DNA from: JANYGM01 sp043764015
GTDB lineage: Bacteria > Bacteroidota > Bacteroidia > Cytophagales > Thermonemataceae
Reading direction: 5' to 3'
DNA length: 30,977 nt
Assembly: GCA_043764015.1 (NCBI GenBank)
Contig: JAYUKY010000106.1
Span: 1-30,977, forward strand
Below, piece after piece: positions 1-8,597 of the stretch; position 1 is the stretch's first letter; the number at the start of each line of letters is the position of its first letter. A program made the position numbers and the translations under genes. Under the pieces are notes generated by a model. It was not told the origin of the DNA. It did not search any database and saw only the letters and a program-made list of their open reading frames with translations.

Positions 1-24
1 AATTTTGACTGTGGCTTCGGGCAT
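1..24 (-). CDS. 5' end of an unidentified gene leaving the window
   Basis: Only eight codons are visible (MPEATVKI), starting at the ATG whose complement is 22-24 and running off the left edge. The start is supported by an AGGAGGA Shine-Dalgarno sequence four bases upstream (29-35, minus strand) and a TATATTTG -7-type promoter box at 57-64. Too little is present to assign a product. The strong Shine-Dalgarno is unlike the other starts in this window, which rely on A/T-rich leaders. Confidence 0.5.
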
Positions 25-28
25 ATTT

Positions 29-64
29 TCCTCCTATTTAGATATGTTTTGCAACACAAATATA
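29..64 (-). promoter_or_regulatory. -7 promoter box and Shine-Dalgarno of the left-edge gene
   Basis: Read on the minus strand, 64-57 is TATATTTG, which fits the Bacteroidota -7 consensus TAnnTTTG, and 35-29 is AGGAGGA just before the ATG at 24. No convincing -33 TTG was found at 19-21 nt spacing. The implied leader is only about 20-30 nt long. Confidence 0.45.
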
Positions 65-74
65 GGGGGAATTT

Positions 75-632
75 TTATATATCTTCTGAACAGCCTATCC
101 TAAACGTTTTTGGTTCAAAATACGGCAAAAGCGAAAGTATGTCATTCGTTTGTTGTCCTTGCGCCTTCATAGAAAGCTCCATACGTTGAGAAACAGAAAA
201 AGGAGGTGTTTTGCTATTAAAAATATCATCACGCAAAGAGATTTTAACATAATCTTTTTTGATAATATTTTGAAGTAATGGTTTGATAAAGAACGTCTTA
301 CCAAATGCCGCAGGCGCAGAAATCAGCGAGATACTGCGTGATTTGTTTGTAGGATTTTCAGACTGTTTTTTCATGTTTTGAATATGACTAATAAACTCTT
401 GATTCTCACGTTCATAAAGATTATTAAGTGTTGTAGCACTTGTTTTGTCTTCGTCTGTAATAGGTGTGGCAAGTTTTTTCTCTAGTTCGCACAATTTTTT
501 GAGGGAACTAGCTTTTATTTTTATGTCTTTATTTTTTGTAACTTTAGAATCATTTTGACCAAAAATTGGCACAATAGAAACTAAATTTAAAATAAATGCA
601 AAATATAATAGTCTGGCTAATTGTAATGACAT
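75..632 (-). CDS. Short exported P-loop NTPase-like protein, probably truncated
   Basis: The ORF is open from 731, but the ATG at 632 is preferred because it opens a hydrophobic signal-like segment (MSLQLARLLYFAFILNLVSI, ending near FGQ); the upstream part would translate the palindrome at 714-742. The mature part is Lys-rich and helical, followed by SAPAAFGKTFF, a Walker A-like motif with Ser replacing the first Gly. The frame ends about 75 residues after this motif, and no Walker B, sensor or C-terminal module is seen. P-loop ATPases of the AAA or STAND kind are much longer, so this looks like the 5' remnant of a larger gene. An export signal in front of an ATP-binding loop is odd; the segment could also be a membrane anchor. 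Function unknown. Confidence 0.45.
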   Translation of the reverse strand: MSLQLARLLYFAFILNLVSIVPIFGQNDSKVTKNKDIKIKASSLKKLCELEKKLATPITDEDKTSATTLNNLYERENQEFISHIQNMKKQSENPTNKSRSISLISAPAAFGKTFFIKPLLQNIIKKDYVKISLRDDIFNSKTPPFSVSQRMELSMKAQGQQTNDILSLLPYFEPKTFRIGCSEDI

Positions 633-713
633 AAAAATAAAATTATTTAATTGATTATTTATATATATATTAAAAACTATTTTCTTTCCCAAAATAATTT
701 CTTCGTGGCGTAG

Positions 714-742
714 CTTCCCGAAAGTTTCCAACTTTCGGGAAG
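714..742. repeat. Palindromic repeat copy 1 (13-bp stem, 3-nt loop)
   Basis: The arms 714-726 (CTTCCCGAAAGTT) and 730-742 are perfect reverse complements around the loop TCC. The same palindrome, with a 15-bp stem and loop TTC, recurs at 10837-10869. It lies 23 bp beyond the gcvT stop codon on the gcvT strand, but no T-tract follows, so it is not a canonical intrinsic terminator. It may be a REP-like dispersed palindrome or an mRNA 3'-end stabiliser. Confidence 0.75.
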
Positions 743-765
743 TATTCCTTAAATTGACGGTAGTA

Positions 766-1857
766 TTATTTCTTCAAAAATGGCAATTTTTCCACTTGTG
801 AGGCATATTTTTTATCTCTGATATTGATAAAAATCTCGCTACCCAAAGCGGAATATTCTGTTTTGACATAACCCATTCCAATACCTCTGTTTAAGCTTGG
901 CGACATTGTCCCAGACGTAACTTCCCCTATTTTCTCTCCTTGTGCGTTTTCTATGACATAATGACTGCGTGGAATACCTTTTTCTGCAATCTCAAATGCT
1001 ACTAATTTACGAGAAACGCCAGTTTCTTTCTGTTTTTTGATATTTTCAGCATTCACAAAATCTTTGGTAAATTTGGTTATCCAGCCCAAACCGCCTTCTA
1101 AGGGGGAAGTAGTGTCGTCTATGTCGTTGCCGTACAAGCAAAAACCCATTTCTAAGCGCAATGTATCACGTGCGCCCAAGCCAATTGGTTGTATATTAAA
1201 CTCCTTTCCAGCCTCAAAAACGGCATTCCAGACGCTTTCAACGTCCTCATTTTTGACATATAATTCAAAACCACCTGCACCTGTGTAGCCTGTGGCAGAG
1301 ATAATTACATCTTGAATCCCCGCTATTTCGCCTATATTAAATGAATAATATTCAATTTCAGAAAGATTAACTTTCGTAAGTTTTTGGAGCGTCAAAAGTG
1401 CCTTAGGACCTTGTACGGCAAGTAAACTCATCTTGTCTGATACATTTTCCATTTGCGCATTAAAGCCTTTTTCTTTGTTCCAACGAGAAATCCAGTTCCA
1501 ATCTTTGTCAATATTTGAGGCGTTCACGACCAAAAAATAATGATTATCTGCTATTTTATAGACAAGCAAATCATCTACAATACCGCCTGTTTCGTTTGGC
1601 AGGCAAGAATATTGCGCTTTTCCATTAACAAGTTTTGATGCATCATTTGAGGTTACATACTGAATGAGTGCAAGTGCGTTTTCTCCTTTGATGACAAACT
1701 CGCCCATATGCGACACATCAAACACCCCCACGCCATCACGTACCGCAAAGTGTTCTTCTTTATCAGAAGAATAGCGTACAGGCATATAAAAACCTGCAAA
1801 ATCAACCATTTTAGCACCTATTTTTTCGTGCAAATCATTTAAAGGGACTTTTTTCAT
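766..1857 (-). CDS. gcvT: Glycine cleavage system T protein (aminomethyltransferase)
   Basis: This 363-residue protein is full length for GcvT. GcvT transfers the methylene group from the aminomethyl-lipoyl H protein to tetrahydrofolate, releasing ammonia, in cytosolic glycine catabolism. The N-terminal PLNDLHEKIGAKMVDFAGF and VGVFDVSHMGE segments, the NETGGIVDDLLVYK loop holding the conserved catalytic-region Asp, the GYTGAGGFELY motif, and the LGARDTLRLEMGFCLYGNDI motif are all family signatures. The ATG at 1857 sits just before MKKVPLNDLH, the expected N-terminus. No gcvP or gcvH gene is in the window, so the gene appears unlinked. A possible promoter with a dyad lies 100-130 bp upstream (1959-1993). 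Confidence 0.97.
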   Translation of the reverse strand: MKKVPLNDLHEKIGAKMVDFAGFYMPVRYSSDKEEHFAVRDGVGVFDVSHMGEFVIKGENALALIQYVTSNDASKLVNGKAQYSCLPNETGGIVDDLLVYKIADNHYFLVVNASNIDKDWNWISRWNKEKGFNAQMENVSDKMSLLAVQGPKALLTLQKLTKVNLSEIEYYSFNIGEIAGIQDVIISATGYTGAGGFELYVKNEDVESVWNAVFEAGKEFNIQPIGLGARDTLRLEMGFCLYGNDIDDTTSPLEGGLGWITKFTKDFVNAENIKKQKETGVSRKLVAFEIAEKGIPRSHYVIENAQGEKIGEVTSGTMSPSLNRGIGMGYVKTEYSALGSEIFINIRDKKYASQVEKLPFLKK

Positions 1858-1958
1858 TGAATATTTTTTGAGTTTTGAGTTGGTTTTTATTTTTTATTGT
1901 TGCTTTTCTGCTGTTTTTGGTGTTCTAGTGTTAGCAACAGCTTTTGGTTGTTGATGTG

Positions 1959-1993
1959 TTGTTTGCTATGTTATTTTATAGCAAACAAAGGTA
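1959..1993 (-). promoter_or_regulatory. Candidate gcvT promoter box with overlapping dyad
   Basis: On the minus strand, 1993-1986 reads TACCTTTG, a match to TAnnTTTG. It overlaps an 11-bp perfect inverted repeat (arms 1959-1969 and 1978-1988, TTGTTTGCTAT type, 8-nt spacer) that would cover the transcription start. A dyad there could be an operator or a 5' hairpin. No -33 element was found at the normal spacing, so the promoter call is tentative. Confidence 0.3.
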
Positions 1994-2051
1994 CAAAAAA
2001 ACAATTACAATTCACATAGAAAGTAGTCTATTTCTCGTGAATTGTAATTGT
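1994..2051 (-). terminator. Intrinsic terminator of the small secreted protein gene
   Basis: A 15-bp perfect inverted repeat (2001-2015 with 2037-2051) and an inner ATAGA/TCTAT stem are followed, on the minus strand, by TTTTTT (2000-1995). It lies about 38 bp downstream of the stop of the gene at 2089-2568. The arms contain GAATTGT-like units resembling the heptad elements seen elsewhere in the window. Confidence 0.7.
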
Positions 2052-2088
2052 AATATTGTTTTTTCAGTTTTAAAAATCAAAAAGACAA

Positions 2089-2568
2089 TCAAAAAATATC
2101 TACATAATTGACCTCTCCGCTACAATTATCTTTTTCTTGCAGACGGTAAAATGCTCGCCCTGGGTACTTTTTGAAAGTAAAATTGCCTTCTTTTACGCAT
2201 TCTTTGCCTTCATTGAGATAGCTTACTTTGGTAGTTATTGTACCAGTAAACAAAAATTCTGTGGCAGAAATGGGTTGCATTGTACCATCAATGACTAAAA
2301 AATCTGTGTCGTTTTTGCGTTGTTCACCTTTCATACTAAGTACAGGTGAGCCTTGCTCTACTTTTGTAATCACTTTCCCAGATTTAGCTTTTTTTGTGTT
2401 ACTTTCATTGAGCCATTGAAGGGTCATTGGGCGGCTTCCTGCATACATTTTGAGCAATTTTGCGTATAAAGCTGCTTGTGCTTTTTCTTTCGCAGTTTCT
2501 TGTGCTTGTGCCTGTGTACATACACATACAAACATCACAAACAATAAAGAGAAAATACTTTTTTTCAT
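2089..2568 (-). CDS. Small secreted protein of unknown function
   Basis: The 159-residue product begins with a clear Sec signal peptide (MKKSIFSLLFVMFVCVCTQA, probable cleavage near AQA-QE), leaving a mature domain of about 135 residues. The mature part has a short helical start (KEKAQAALYAKLLKMY) followed by alternating beta-rich segments and two Cys residues (GKECVKEG and KDNCSGEVNY) that could form a disulfide in the periplasm. The Cys in the signal is not in a clear lipobox, so it is more likely soluble than a lipoprotein. I do not recognise the family. It is monocistronic, with its own terminator downstream and a TACTTTTG box at 2604-2611 upstream. Its neighbours give no functional clue. 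Confidence 0.75.
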   Translation of the reverse strand: MKKSIFSLLFVMFVCVCTQAQAQETAKEKAQAALYAKLLKMYAGSRPMTLQWLNESNTKKAKSGKVITKVEQGSPVLSMKGEQRKNDTDFLVIDGTMQPISATEFLFTGTITTKVSYLNEGKECVKEGNFTFKKYPGRAFYRLQEKDNCSGEVNYVDIF

Positions 2569-2603
2569 AAGAATTTCGGTTTAAAAAAATGGTTTTTAAT
2601 GAC

Positions 2604-2611
2604 CAAAAGTA
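2604..2611 (-). promoter_or_regulatory. -7-type promoter box for the secreted protein gene
   Basis: The minus strand reads TACTTTTG (consensus TAnnTTTG) about 36 nt upstream of the ATG at 2568. No clear -33 TTG is present at 19-21 nt spacing. Confidence 0.45.
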
Positions 2612-2741
2612 ATCAAAAAATAGCTATAAGAAACCTCTTTTTTATGAAACATATTTTTTAGTTGATGAAAATGGGCTTTGGATTGATTACGTTTTAAAAA
2701 CCTTAAATTTCATTTTCTTAAACAAAACCAAAATAATTTCG

Positions 2742-2749
2742 TAATTTTG
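2742..2749 (+). promoter_or_regulatory. -7-type promoter box for the AsmA-like gene
   Basis: TAATTTTG matches TAnnTTTG and lies 50 nt upstream of the ATG at 2800. No -33 TTG was found at the usual distance. Confidence 0.45.
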
Positions 2750-2799
2750 TATGATAGTTGTTAAACTAAATTCTAAACAAATAATTTATCCAAAAAACT

Positions 2800-5700
2800 A
2801 TGAAAAAAATACTGTATTTTTTTTTAGGAATGATTGTCTTGTTGGTTGTGGCTGCTTTTGCGCTTCCAATTATCTTTAAAGACGACATTAAAGCCGCTAT
2901 TGATAAGAAAATAGCTGAAAACCTAAACGCACAAGTTAATTTTAAGGCTAATGATTTTAGCGTGAGCCTATTCCGAGATTTCCCTAATTTATCTATTTCG
3001 CAGGCTAATTTTAGTATTGTGGGCAAAGAACCATTTTTGGGTGATACGCTGATGTCTGCAAAATCTTTTAGGGCAAGTTTGGATATTATGAGTGTCATTA
3101 CTGGTGACGAAATCCGTGTAAATGGCGTTTATTTGGACAATTTGCGTATGTTTGCTCGTGTCAATAAAGAGGCAAAAGCTAACTGGGATATAGTAAAACC
3201 GCAACCTGTTGATACAACTAAAAAACCTAAAAAAGAGCCTTCTAAGCTAAAAATTACTATAAAAGAATGGAAAGTTACAGATGCACTTGTTGTTTATGAC
3301 GACAAAACTCTTCCTACTTTTGTCAAAATTGAAGGATTAAACCACAAAGGAAAAGGCAATTTAGATACTGATTTGTTTGATTTGATTACAGAAACTACCG
3401 TAGATAAGTTTTCTGCTGATTATGCAGGCACTAATTATATGAATGAAAAAAAATTGGGTGCTGACGTAACGCTAGGAATGGATATGAAAAACTCAAAATA
3501 TACTTTCAAAGAAAATAAATTTAAAGTTAATGATTTTGAGCTAAATATGGACGGTTTTATAGCTATGCCTGATACCAATATTCAGATGGATATCAAGTAC
3601 AAAACGCTTAAAAATGAGTTCAAAACATTGCTTTCTCTCGTTCCTGGAGCATATAGTAAAAGTTTTGAGAAGGTCAAAACTGCGGGAACAGTGCAGTTTG
3701 ATGGTAATGTGAAAGGTACATATAATGGCAAACAAATGCCAGGTTTTCACCTTAATTTGAAAGTAGCTGATGCTAATTTTCAATACCCAGATTTGCCAAC
3801 TGCCGTTACCAATATTGCCTTAGACCTCAAAATAAAAAATGATAATGGCGTTATTGATGAAACTATAGTGGATTTGCAAAAATTTCACATGGATTTGGGC
3901 GCAAATCCTGTTGATGCCAGACTTCTTTTGAAAGGACTGACAAATATGGATATTGATGCAGACGTAAAAGCCAAAATGAACCTTGCAGACGCAATGAAAA
4001 TGTTTCCTGTGGCAGGTTTAGATTTGCGTGGTTTGTTTAATATTGATGCAAAAGCAAAAGGAATTTATAATGCTGCCACAAAAGCAATGCCTTCTTTGAG
4101 TGCAGGAATGACACTTGCCAACGGTTATGTAAAATCTTCTTCATTCCCTCAACCCCTTGAAAACCTGCAAGTTAAAGCATCTGCAAGTAGTGATGGTACA
4201 CCAAAAAATTCTCAATTTAATTTGGAAGATTTCAAAATGGTGCTTGAAAATGAGCCATTTGAGGCACACGCTTTTATCAGTGATTTTGATGATATTAATT
4301 TCAAAGTAAAGGCAAAAGGAGCTATTGATTTGACAAAAATCACTAAAATTTATCCGCTAGAAAATATGAAACTTTCTGGGCGTGTAAGTGCTGATTTGCA
4401 AACGGAAGGCAAAAAATCTTATATTGATGCCAAATTATATGATAAAATTCCTACGAGTGGCACGCTAGGACTTCAAAATTTTGTTTATGAAACCAAAGAA
4501 ATGCCTGCTGTGAAAATCACCAATGCAAAAATGAGTTTTACGCCAAAAGAGATGATTTTGAGCCAATTTGACGGTTTTGCCGGCAAAAGTGATATGCACA
4601 TGGAAGGCACAATGGAGAATTATATGGCTTATATCTTCAAAAATGAAACCATAAAAGGACAACTTAACTTCAAATCTGATAATTTTGATGTCAATGAATG
4701 GATGAAAGAAGCGCCAACAGACGGAAAGGCTGTGCCAGAAAGTGCGCCACTTACTGTTGTGCCTATTCCCTTGAATGTTGATTTTTTACTGCATTCCTCT
4801 ATAAAATCTGTTAAATATGATAAAATTTCTATGGATAATATGCGTGGAGATGTGATTGTAAAAGATGGCACAGTACGAATAGACAAAGCCGCTTTCAATA
4901 CTTTGGGTGGAGAAGTGAGTATGAGTGGTACGTATGATGCAAAAGATATTAAAAAGCCTTTGTTTGATTTTGATTTTGGCGTGAAGGATATGATTATCAA
5001 AGATGCCGCTAAAAACTTCGTTACGGTAGCGAAATTTGCGCCTTTGGCAGAGCAAATGATAGGAAAATTCACTACTAAATTTAAGCTAAAAGGTGGTTTG
5101 GGACAAAATATGATGCCTTTGTTTAGTTCTTTGACTGGTGATGGACTGATTAGTATTGTAGAAAGTACACTCAATGATGTTACTATTTTAAATAAATTAG
5201 CTGACGTTACCAAGTTAAATGACCTTAAATCAATGAAAATCAGTGACTTAATTATGAAAGCTGAAGTAAAAGATGGACGTGTTTCTTATGAACCTTTTGA
5301 TGTCAAAGCAGGGCAATATATGATGAATATTTCTGGTAGTGGAGGGCTTGATGGCACACTTGCTTATCTTCTCAAAATGGACGTTCCTGCAGGTGCAGCA
5401 GGCGTGGCAGCTAATCAGGCACTTTCGCAACTAACGGGGCAAGCTAGCACAGGTTCTGATAAAATTCCTTTGAATATCAATGTAGGCGGCAATTATAAAA
5501 ATCCTACTTTCAAAATTGGTAAAGGTGATATGAAAAATCAGGCACAAGGACTTGTAAAAGCTAAATCTGATGAAGTCAAAAAGCAATTGACACAAGAATT
5601 TGACAAAGCAAAAGGTGAGGCAGAAGCAAAAGCAAAAGCAGAGCTTGACAAACTCAAAAACGAGGCAGAAGCGAAAGCAAAAGCTGAACTTGACAAGCTA

Positions 5701-5862
5701 AAAAATGAAGCACAAAACAAAATCAAGGCTGAACTTGACAAACTTGCCAATGAAAAACTCAAACGTGTTGCCGACAGCCTAAGAAAAATTGCAGAAGATA
5801 AAGCAAAAGGACAATTAAAAGACCAAATAAAAAATAAACTTCCTGGTATTAAGTTCCCATAA
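2800..5862 (+). CDS. AsmA-family envelope protein
   Basis: The 1020-residue product starts with one transmembrane helix (residues about 4-26, ILYFFLGMIVLLVVAAFALP), followed by a long periplasmic beta-rich region. That region contains repeated elements typical of AsmA-like bridge proteins (for example FSVSLFRDFPNLSISQANFSI near the N-terminus and the LNDVTILNKLADVTKLNDLK segment before a VSYEPFDVKAGQYMMNISGSG strand near residues 790-850). AsmA-like proteins are anchored in the inner membrane and are linked to lipid transport and outer-membrane homeostasis; the role here is inferred. The C-terminal 110 residues are a charged coiled coil built of near-perfect 15-residue repeats (AEAKAKAELDKLKNE), then NKLPGIKFP. 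It is transcribed alone, with a terminator just downstream. Confidence 0.85.
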   Translation: MKKILYFFLGMIVLLVVAAFALPIIFKDDIKAAIDKKIAENLNAQVNFKANDFSVSLFRDFPNLSISQANFSIVGKEPFLGDTLMSAKSFRASLDIMSVITGDEIRVNGVYLDNLRMFARVNKEAKANWDIVKPQPVDTTKKPKKEPSKLKITIKEWKVTDALVVYDDKTLPTFVKIEGLNHKGKGNLDTDLFDLITETTVDKFSADYAGTNYMNEKKLGADVTLGMDMKNSKYTFKENKFKVNDFELNMDGFIAMPDTNIQMDIKYKTLKNEFKTLLSLVPGAYSKSFEKVKTAGTVQFDGNVKGTYNGKQMPGFHLNLKVADANFQYPDLPTAVTNIALDLKIKNDNGVIDETIVDLQKFHMDLGANPVDARLLLKGLTNMDIDADVKAKMNLADAMKMFPVAGLDLRGLFNIDAKAKGIYNAATKAMPSLSAGMTLANGYVKSSSFPQPLENLQVKASASSDGTPKNSQFNLEDFKMVLENEPFEAHAFISDFDDINFKVKAKGAIDLTKITKIYPLENMKLSGRVSADLQTEGKKSYIDAKLYDKIPTSGTLGLQNFVYETKEMPAVKITNAKMSFTPKEMILSQFDGFAGKSDMHMEGTMENYMAYIFKNETIKGQLNFKSDNFDVNEWMKEAPTDGKAVPESAPLTVVPIPLNVDFLLHSSIKSVKYDKISMDNMRGDVIVKDGTVRIDKAAFNTLGGEVSMSGTYDAKDIKKPLFDFDFGVKDMIIKDAAKNFVTVAKFAPLAEQMIGKFTTKFKLKGGLGQNMMPLFSSLTGDGLISIVESTLNDVTILNKLADVTKLNDLKSMKISDLIMKAEVKDGRVSYEPFDVKAGQYMMNISGSGGLDGTLAYLLKMDVPAGAAGVAANQALSQLTGQASTGSDKIPLNINVGGNYKNPTFKIGKGDMKNQAQGLVKAKSDEVKKQLTQEFDKAKGEAEAKAKAELDKLKNEAEAKAKAELDKLKNEAQNKIKAELDKLANEKLKRVADSLRKIAEDKAKGQLKDQIKNKLPGIKFP

Positions 5863-5892
5863 GCAATAAATTTTTTTGATTATTATTTTAAC

Positions 5893-5928
5893 AAAAAGCT
5901 CTAAATCTTTAAGAATTTAGAGCTTTTT
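5893..5928 (+). terminator. Intrinsic terminator after the AsmA-like gene
   Basis: A 14-bp perfect stem (5893-5906 with 5915-5928, AAAAAGCTCTAAAT type) with an 8-nt loop ends in TTTTT. It sits 31 bp past the stop. It lies between convergent genes and its A/T flanks are symmetrical, so it could also serve the minus-strand murF/alr gene. Confidence 0.85.
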
Positions 5929-6021
5929 GCTGGTATGTACTGTAAGGACGGAGGTCAATAATACAGAACTAATAATACAGAATGTGTATAGTGTCAAAAA
6001 TAAAGTTATTCAGTTGATTTT

Positions 6022-8592
6022 TTATTCTGTAAAAAAAACTCGTTTGACTCGTTCACTAATACTTGTAAGAATTTCATAAGGAATAGTATTTATTTTCTTT
6101 GCGAGCTTTGAAATAGTCAAGTTTTCGTCAAAAATAATCACCTCATCACCTTCCTGCACGTCTTGCAGGGGAGAAATATCTACCATAGTCATATCCATAC
6201 ATACATTTCCAATTACTTTGCAAAGTGTGCCATTGATGCTCACCTCGCCCACGCCATTACTAAAACGCCTATCAAAACCATCAGCATAACCAATGGCAAT
6301 AGTGGCAATTTTGCCATTTTGGGGCATTATTCCCTTGCGAGAGTAGCCAACAGTTTCATTTTTTTGGACATTTTTTATTTGTGAAATAACGGTTTTAAGC
6401 CTAGAAATGGGCGTTAGTTGTTTTTGAGAAATATTTGCCATTTCCACGCCATAAAGTCCAATTCCGAGCCTTATCATATCAAATTGCGCCTCTGGAAACC
6501 GCACAATAGTAGGAGAATTAGCTATGTGACGTGTGGGTTTGTAGCCAATTTTTTTGCTAATTTCTGCCGAAAATCTTTCAAAAATAGAGATTTGATTTTG
6601 TGAAAATTCGTTGTGTTCTGCTTCGTCTGCACCTGCCAAATGGCTCATTATTGAGGCTATGGTGATGTTTTTTTGGTTTTGGAGAAGAATTGTGGTAAGG
6701 TTTTCAAGGTCGGTTTCCTCAAAACCTAGCCGTTTCATTCCTGTATCTAATTTCAAGTGAATTTTATTACTTTTTTCTTTACTTTTTAAGATAATTTTTT
6801 GTGATGTAATATTTTCAGATAACTTGTAGTTTTTTACGAACTCAATAAAATTATTAAGTAAATTAAAACTATAAATTTCTGGTTCTAAATCATACTCTAA
6901 AAGTAACTCAAAACTCTCTATTGACGGATTCATTACCATAATTGGGAGTTTTATTCCATTTTTACGCAGTTCCACACCCTCATCTGTGTAGGCAACCGCC
7001 AGATAATCAACCCTATGAAATTGCAACAAATTAGCCACTTCTGCGCTGCCACTCCCATACGCAAAAGCCTTCACCATTACCATAATCTTGGTTTTTGGCT
7101 TTATTTGGCTACGAAAAAAGTTAAGATTCTGCACGAGTGCATCAAGATTTATTTCTAAGATGGTACCGTGTGCTTTTTGTTGCATTTTTTGCACAATTTT
7201 CTCAAAAGTAAATTTTCTTGCACCTTTGATTAAAACCACTTGATTTTGAAAATTTTTCAAATCAAATTCATTCAAAAAACTTGCTGCATCTTCAAAAAAA
7301 GTAATATTTTTCAAGTTTTTGATATTTTTGAAAATGTCCTTGTTCTCGTTGATGTTCTTCCCAATTCCAACAAATTGGGTGACATTTTTTTGTGAAATAA
7401 TGTCAGCCACAGACTTATAAAGTGCTTTTTGGTCGTCAAGACCAGTTTCCAAAATATCTGACAAAATAAGTGCTTTTTCTATTTTTTGTTGCTGATTTTG
7501 TAGTAAATTAAGTGCCATAGAAAGCCCCACAACATCATTATTGTAGCTATCGTCAATAATATAAGAATCAAAAATGCCTTTTTTTATCTCCAAACGCATA
7601 GAAATGGGTCTTAGCATTTTGATTTTTTCAGCTATTTTTTCAACAGGAAAATCAAAATAATACATCACACAAGCGCATACGAGGGCATTCTCTATGGAAG
7701 TTTTGTCGTTTTCATTGAAAGGAAAAAGATTTTTATTGATAGAAATATGCCAATTCTCTGTTATTTCATTAAAAGAAAATTTAAAAGAAAATATTTCTTT
7801 CTGCGTTACGCTATCATTCCAATCATAATCCCACGAAATAAGTGCAGGATTTTTATATTCCTTCTCAAAATCCTCAAAAACATCTTTAAAATCATTTAAA
7901 AGGTATTTTGGAAAGAAAACGGCAGAGGATTTAATGAATAATTGTAGTTTTTCTTGGAGTTTTTGCGCCCTACTCTCAAAACCTTCGTCGTGTGCAGAGC
8001 CAATATTAGTGAGAATGCCAATTTTTGGCAAAATAATTTTTTGTAGTTTTGCCATCTCGCCCACTTGAGAAATACCAGCCTCAAAGATGCCCAAAGTATG
8101 TTTTTTATTGATTTCAGCCACAGAAAGCGGCACACCAATTTGAGAATTATAGCTTTTGGGACTTTTCACCACAGAAAAATCAGCAAAACATTGCGCCAGC
8201 CACTCTTTAACAATGGTTTTGCCATTGCTACCCGTAATACCAATCACAGGAAGTTTCTCAAATTGCTTTCTATGAAAAGAAACCACCTTTTGGAGTGCAT
8301 CAATACTGTTTTTTACGTGAAAAATATTACATTCTTGGAATTTTTCACGAGCCAAAAGTTTTGCACGCACCGTTTGCGACACTTCCACAACGAAATTTCT
8401 CACACCGAGTTCATACAAATCATCTAAAAACTGATGACTGTCGTGGTTTTTGCCCTTGATAGCAAAAAAAAGTGTATTTGCAGGCTCATTGAGCTTACGG
8501 CTATCTATGCACAACTCCAAAATGTTCGTTTTTTTATTCCAAACATAGTTTTGAGGGCTTTTTAGGATTTTCTCTATTTGTGAAATAAGCAT
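6022..8592 (-). CDS. murF/alr: Bifunctional MurF ligase / alanine racemase
   Basis: This two-enzyme fusion makes D-alanine and adds D-Ala-D-Ala to the UDP-MurNAc-tripeptide in cytosolic peptidoglycan precursor synthesis. Residues 1 to about 470 are MurF: an N-terminal substrate domain, the ATP loop GITGSNGKT at 118-126, and RLEIKKG followed by IIDDSYNND near 333-352. Residues about 475-856 are alanine racemase: the PLP lysine lies in MVKAFAYGSG (Lys508) and the catalytic-type Tyr in VGYSRKG. This fusion is established in Bacteroidota. The frame is open to 8637, but the ATG at 8592 (MLISQIEKIL) is chosen because it gives a normal MurF N-terminus; the extra 15 codons translate the heptad repeats at 8598-8632. 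Confidence 0.95.
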   Translation of the reverse strand: MLISQIEKILKSPQNYVWNKKTNILELCIDSRKLNEPANTLFFAIKGKNHDSHQFLDDLYELGVRNFVVEVSQTVRAKLLAREKFQECNIFHVKNSIDALQKVVSFHRKQFEKLPVIGITGSNGKTIVKEWLAQCFADFSVVKSPKSYNSQIGVPLSVAEINKKHTLGIFEAGISQVGEMAKLQKIILPKIGILTNIGSAHDEGFESRAQKLQEKLQLFIKSSAVFFPKYLLNDFKDVFEDFEKEYKNPALISWDYDWNDSVTQKEIFSFKFSFNEITENWHISINKNLFPFNENDKTSIENALVCACVMYYFDFPVEKIAEKIKMLRPISMRLEIKKGIFDSYIIDDSYNNDVVGLSMALNLLQNQQQKIEKALILSDILETGLDDQKALYKSVADIISQKNVTQFVGIGKNINENKDIFKNIKNLKNITFFEDAASFLNEFDLKNFQNQVVLIKGARKFTFEKIVQKMQQKAHGTILEINLDALVQNLNFFRSQIKPKTKIMVMVKAFAYGSGSAEVANLLQFHRVDYLAVAYTDEGVELRKNGIKLPIMVMNPSIESFELLLEYDLEPEIYSFNLLNNFIEFVKNYKLSENITSQKIILKSKEKSNKIHLKLDTGMKRLGFEETDLENLTTILLQNQKNITIASIMSHLAGADEAEHNEFSQNQISIFERFSAEISKKIGYKPTRHIANSPTIVRFPEAQFDMIRLGIGLYGVEMANISQKQLTPISRLKTVISQIKNVQKNETVGYSRKGIMPQNGKIATIAIGYADGFDRRFSNGVGEVSINGTLCKVIGNVCMDMTMVDISPLQDVQEGDEVIIFDENLTISKLAKKINTIPYEILTSISERVKRVFFTE

Positions 8593-8597
8593 TTTTT

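Noticed and set aside
1858..2088. Glycine riboswitch upstream of gcvT
   Set aside because: The region is explained by a terminator, a promoter-like box and a simple dyad; no tandem glycine aptamer structure was seen.
4629..5213. Minus-strand ORF of 194 residues inside the AsmA-like gene
   Set aside because: It is fully antisense to a well-supported gene and has no recognisable domain or promoter.
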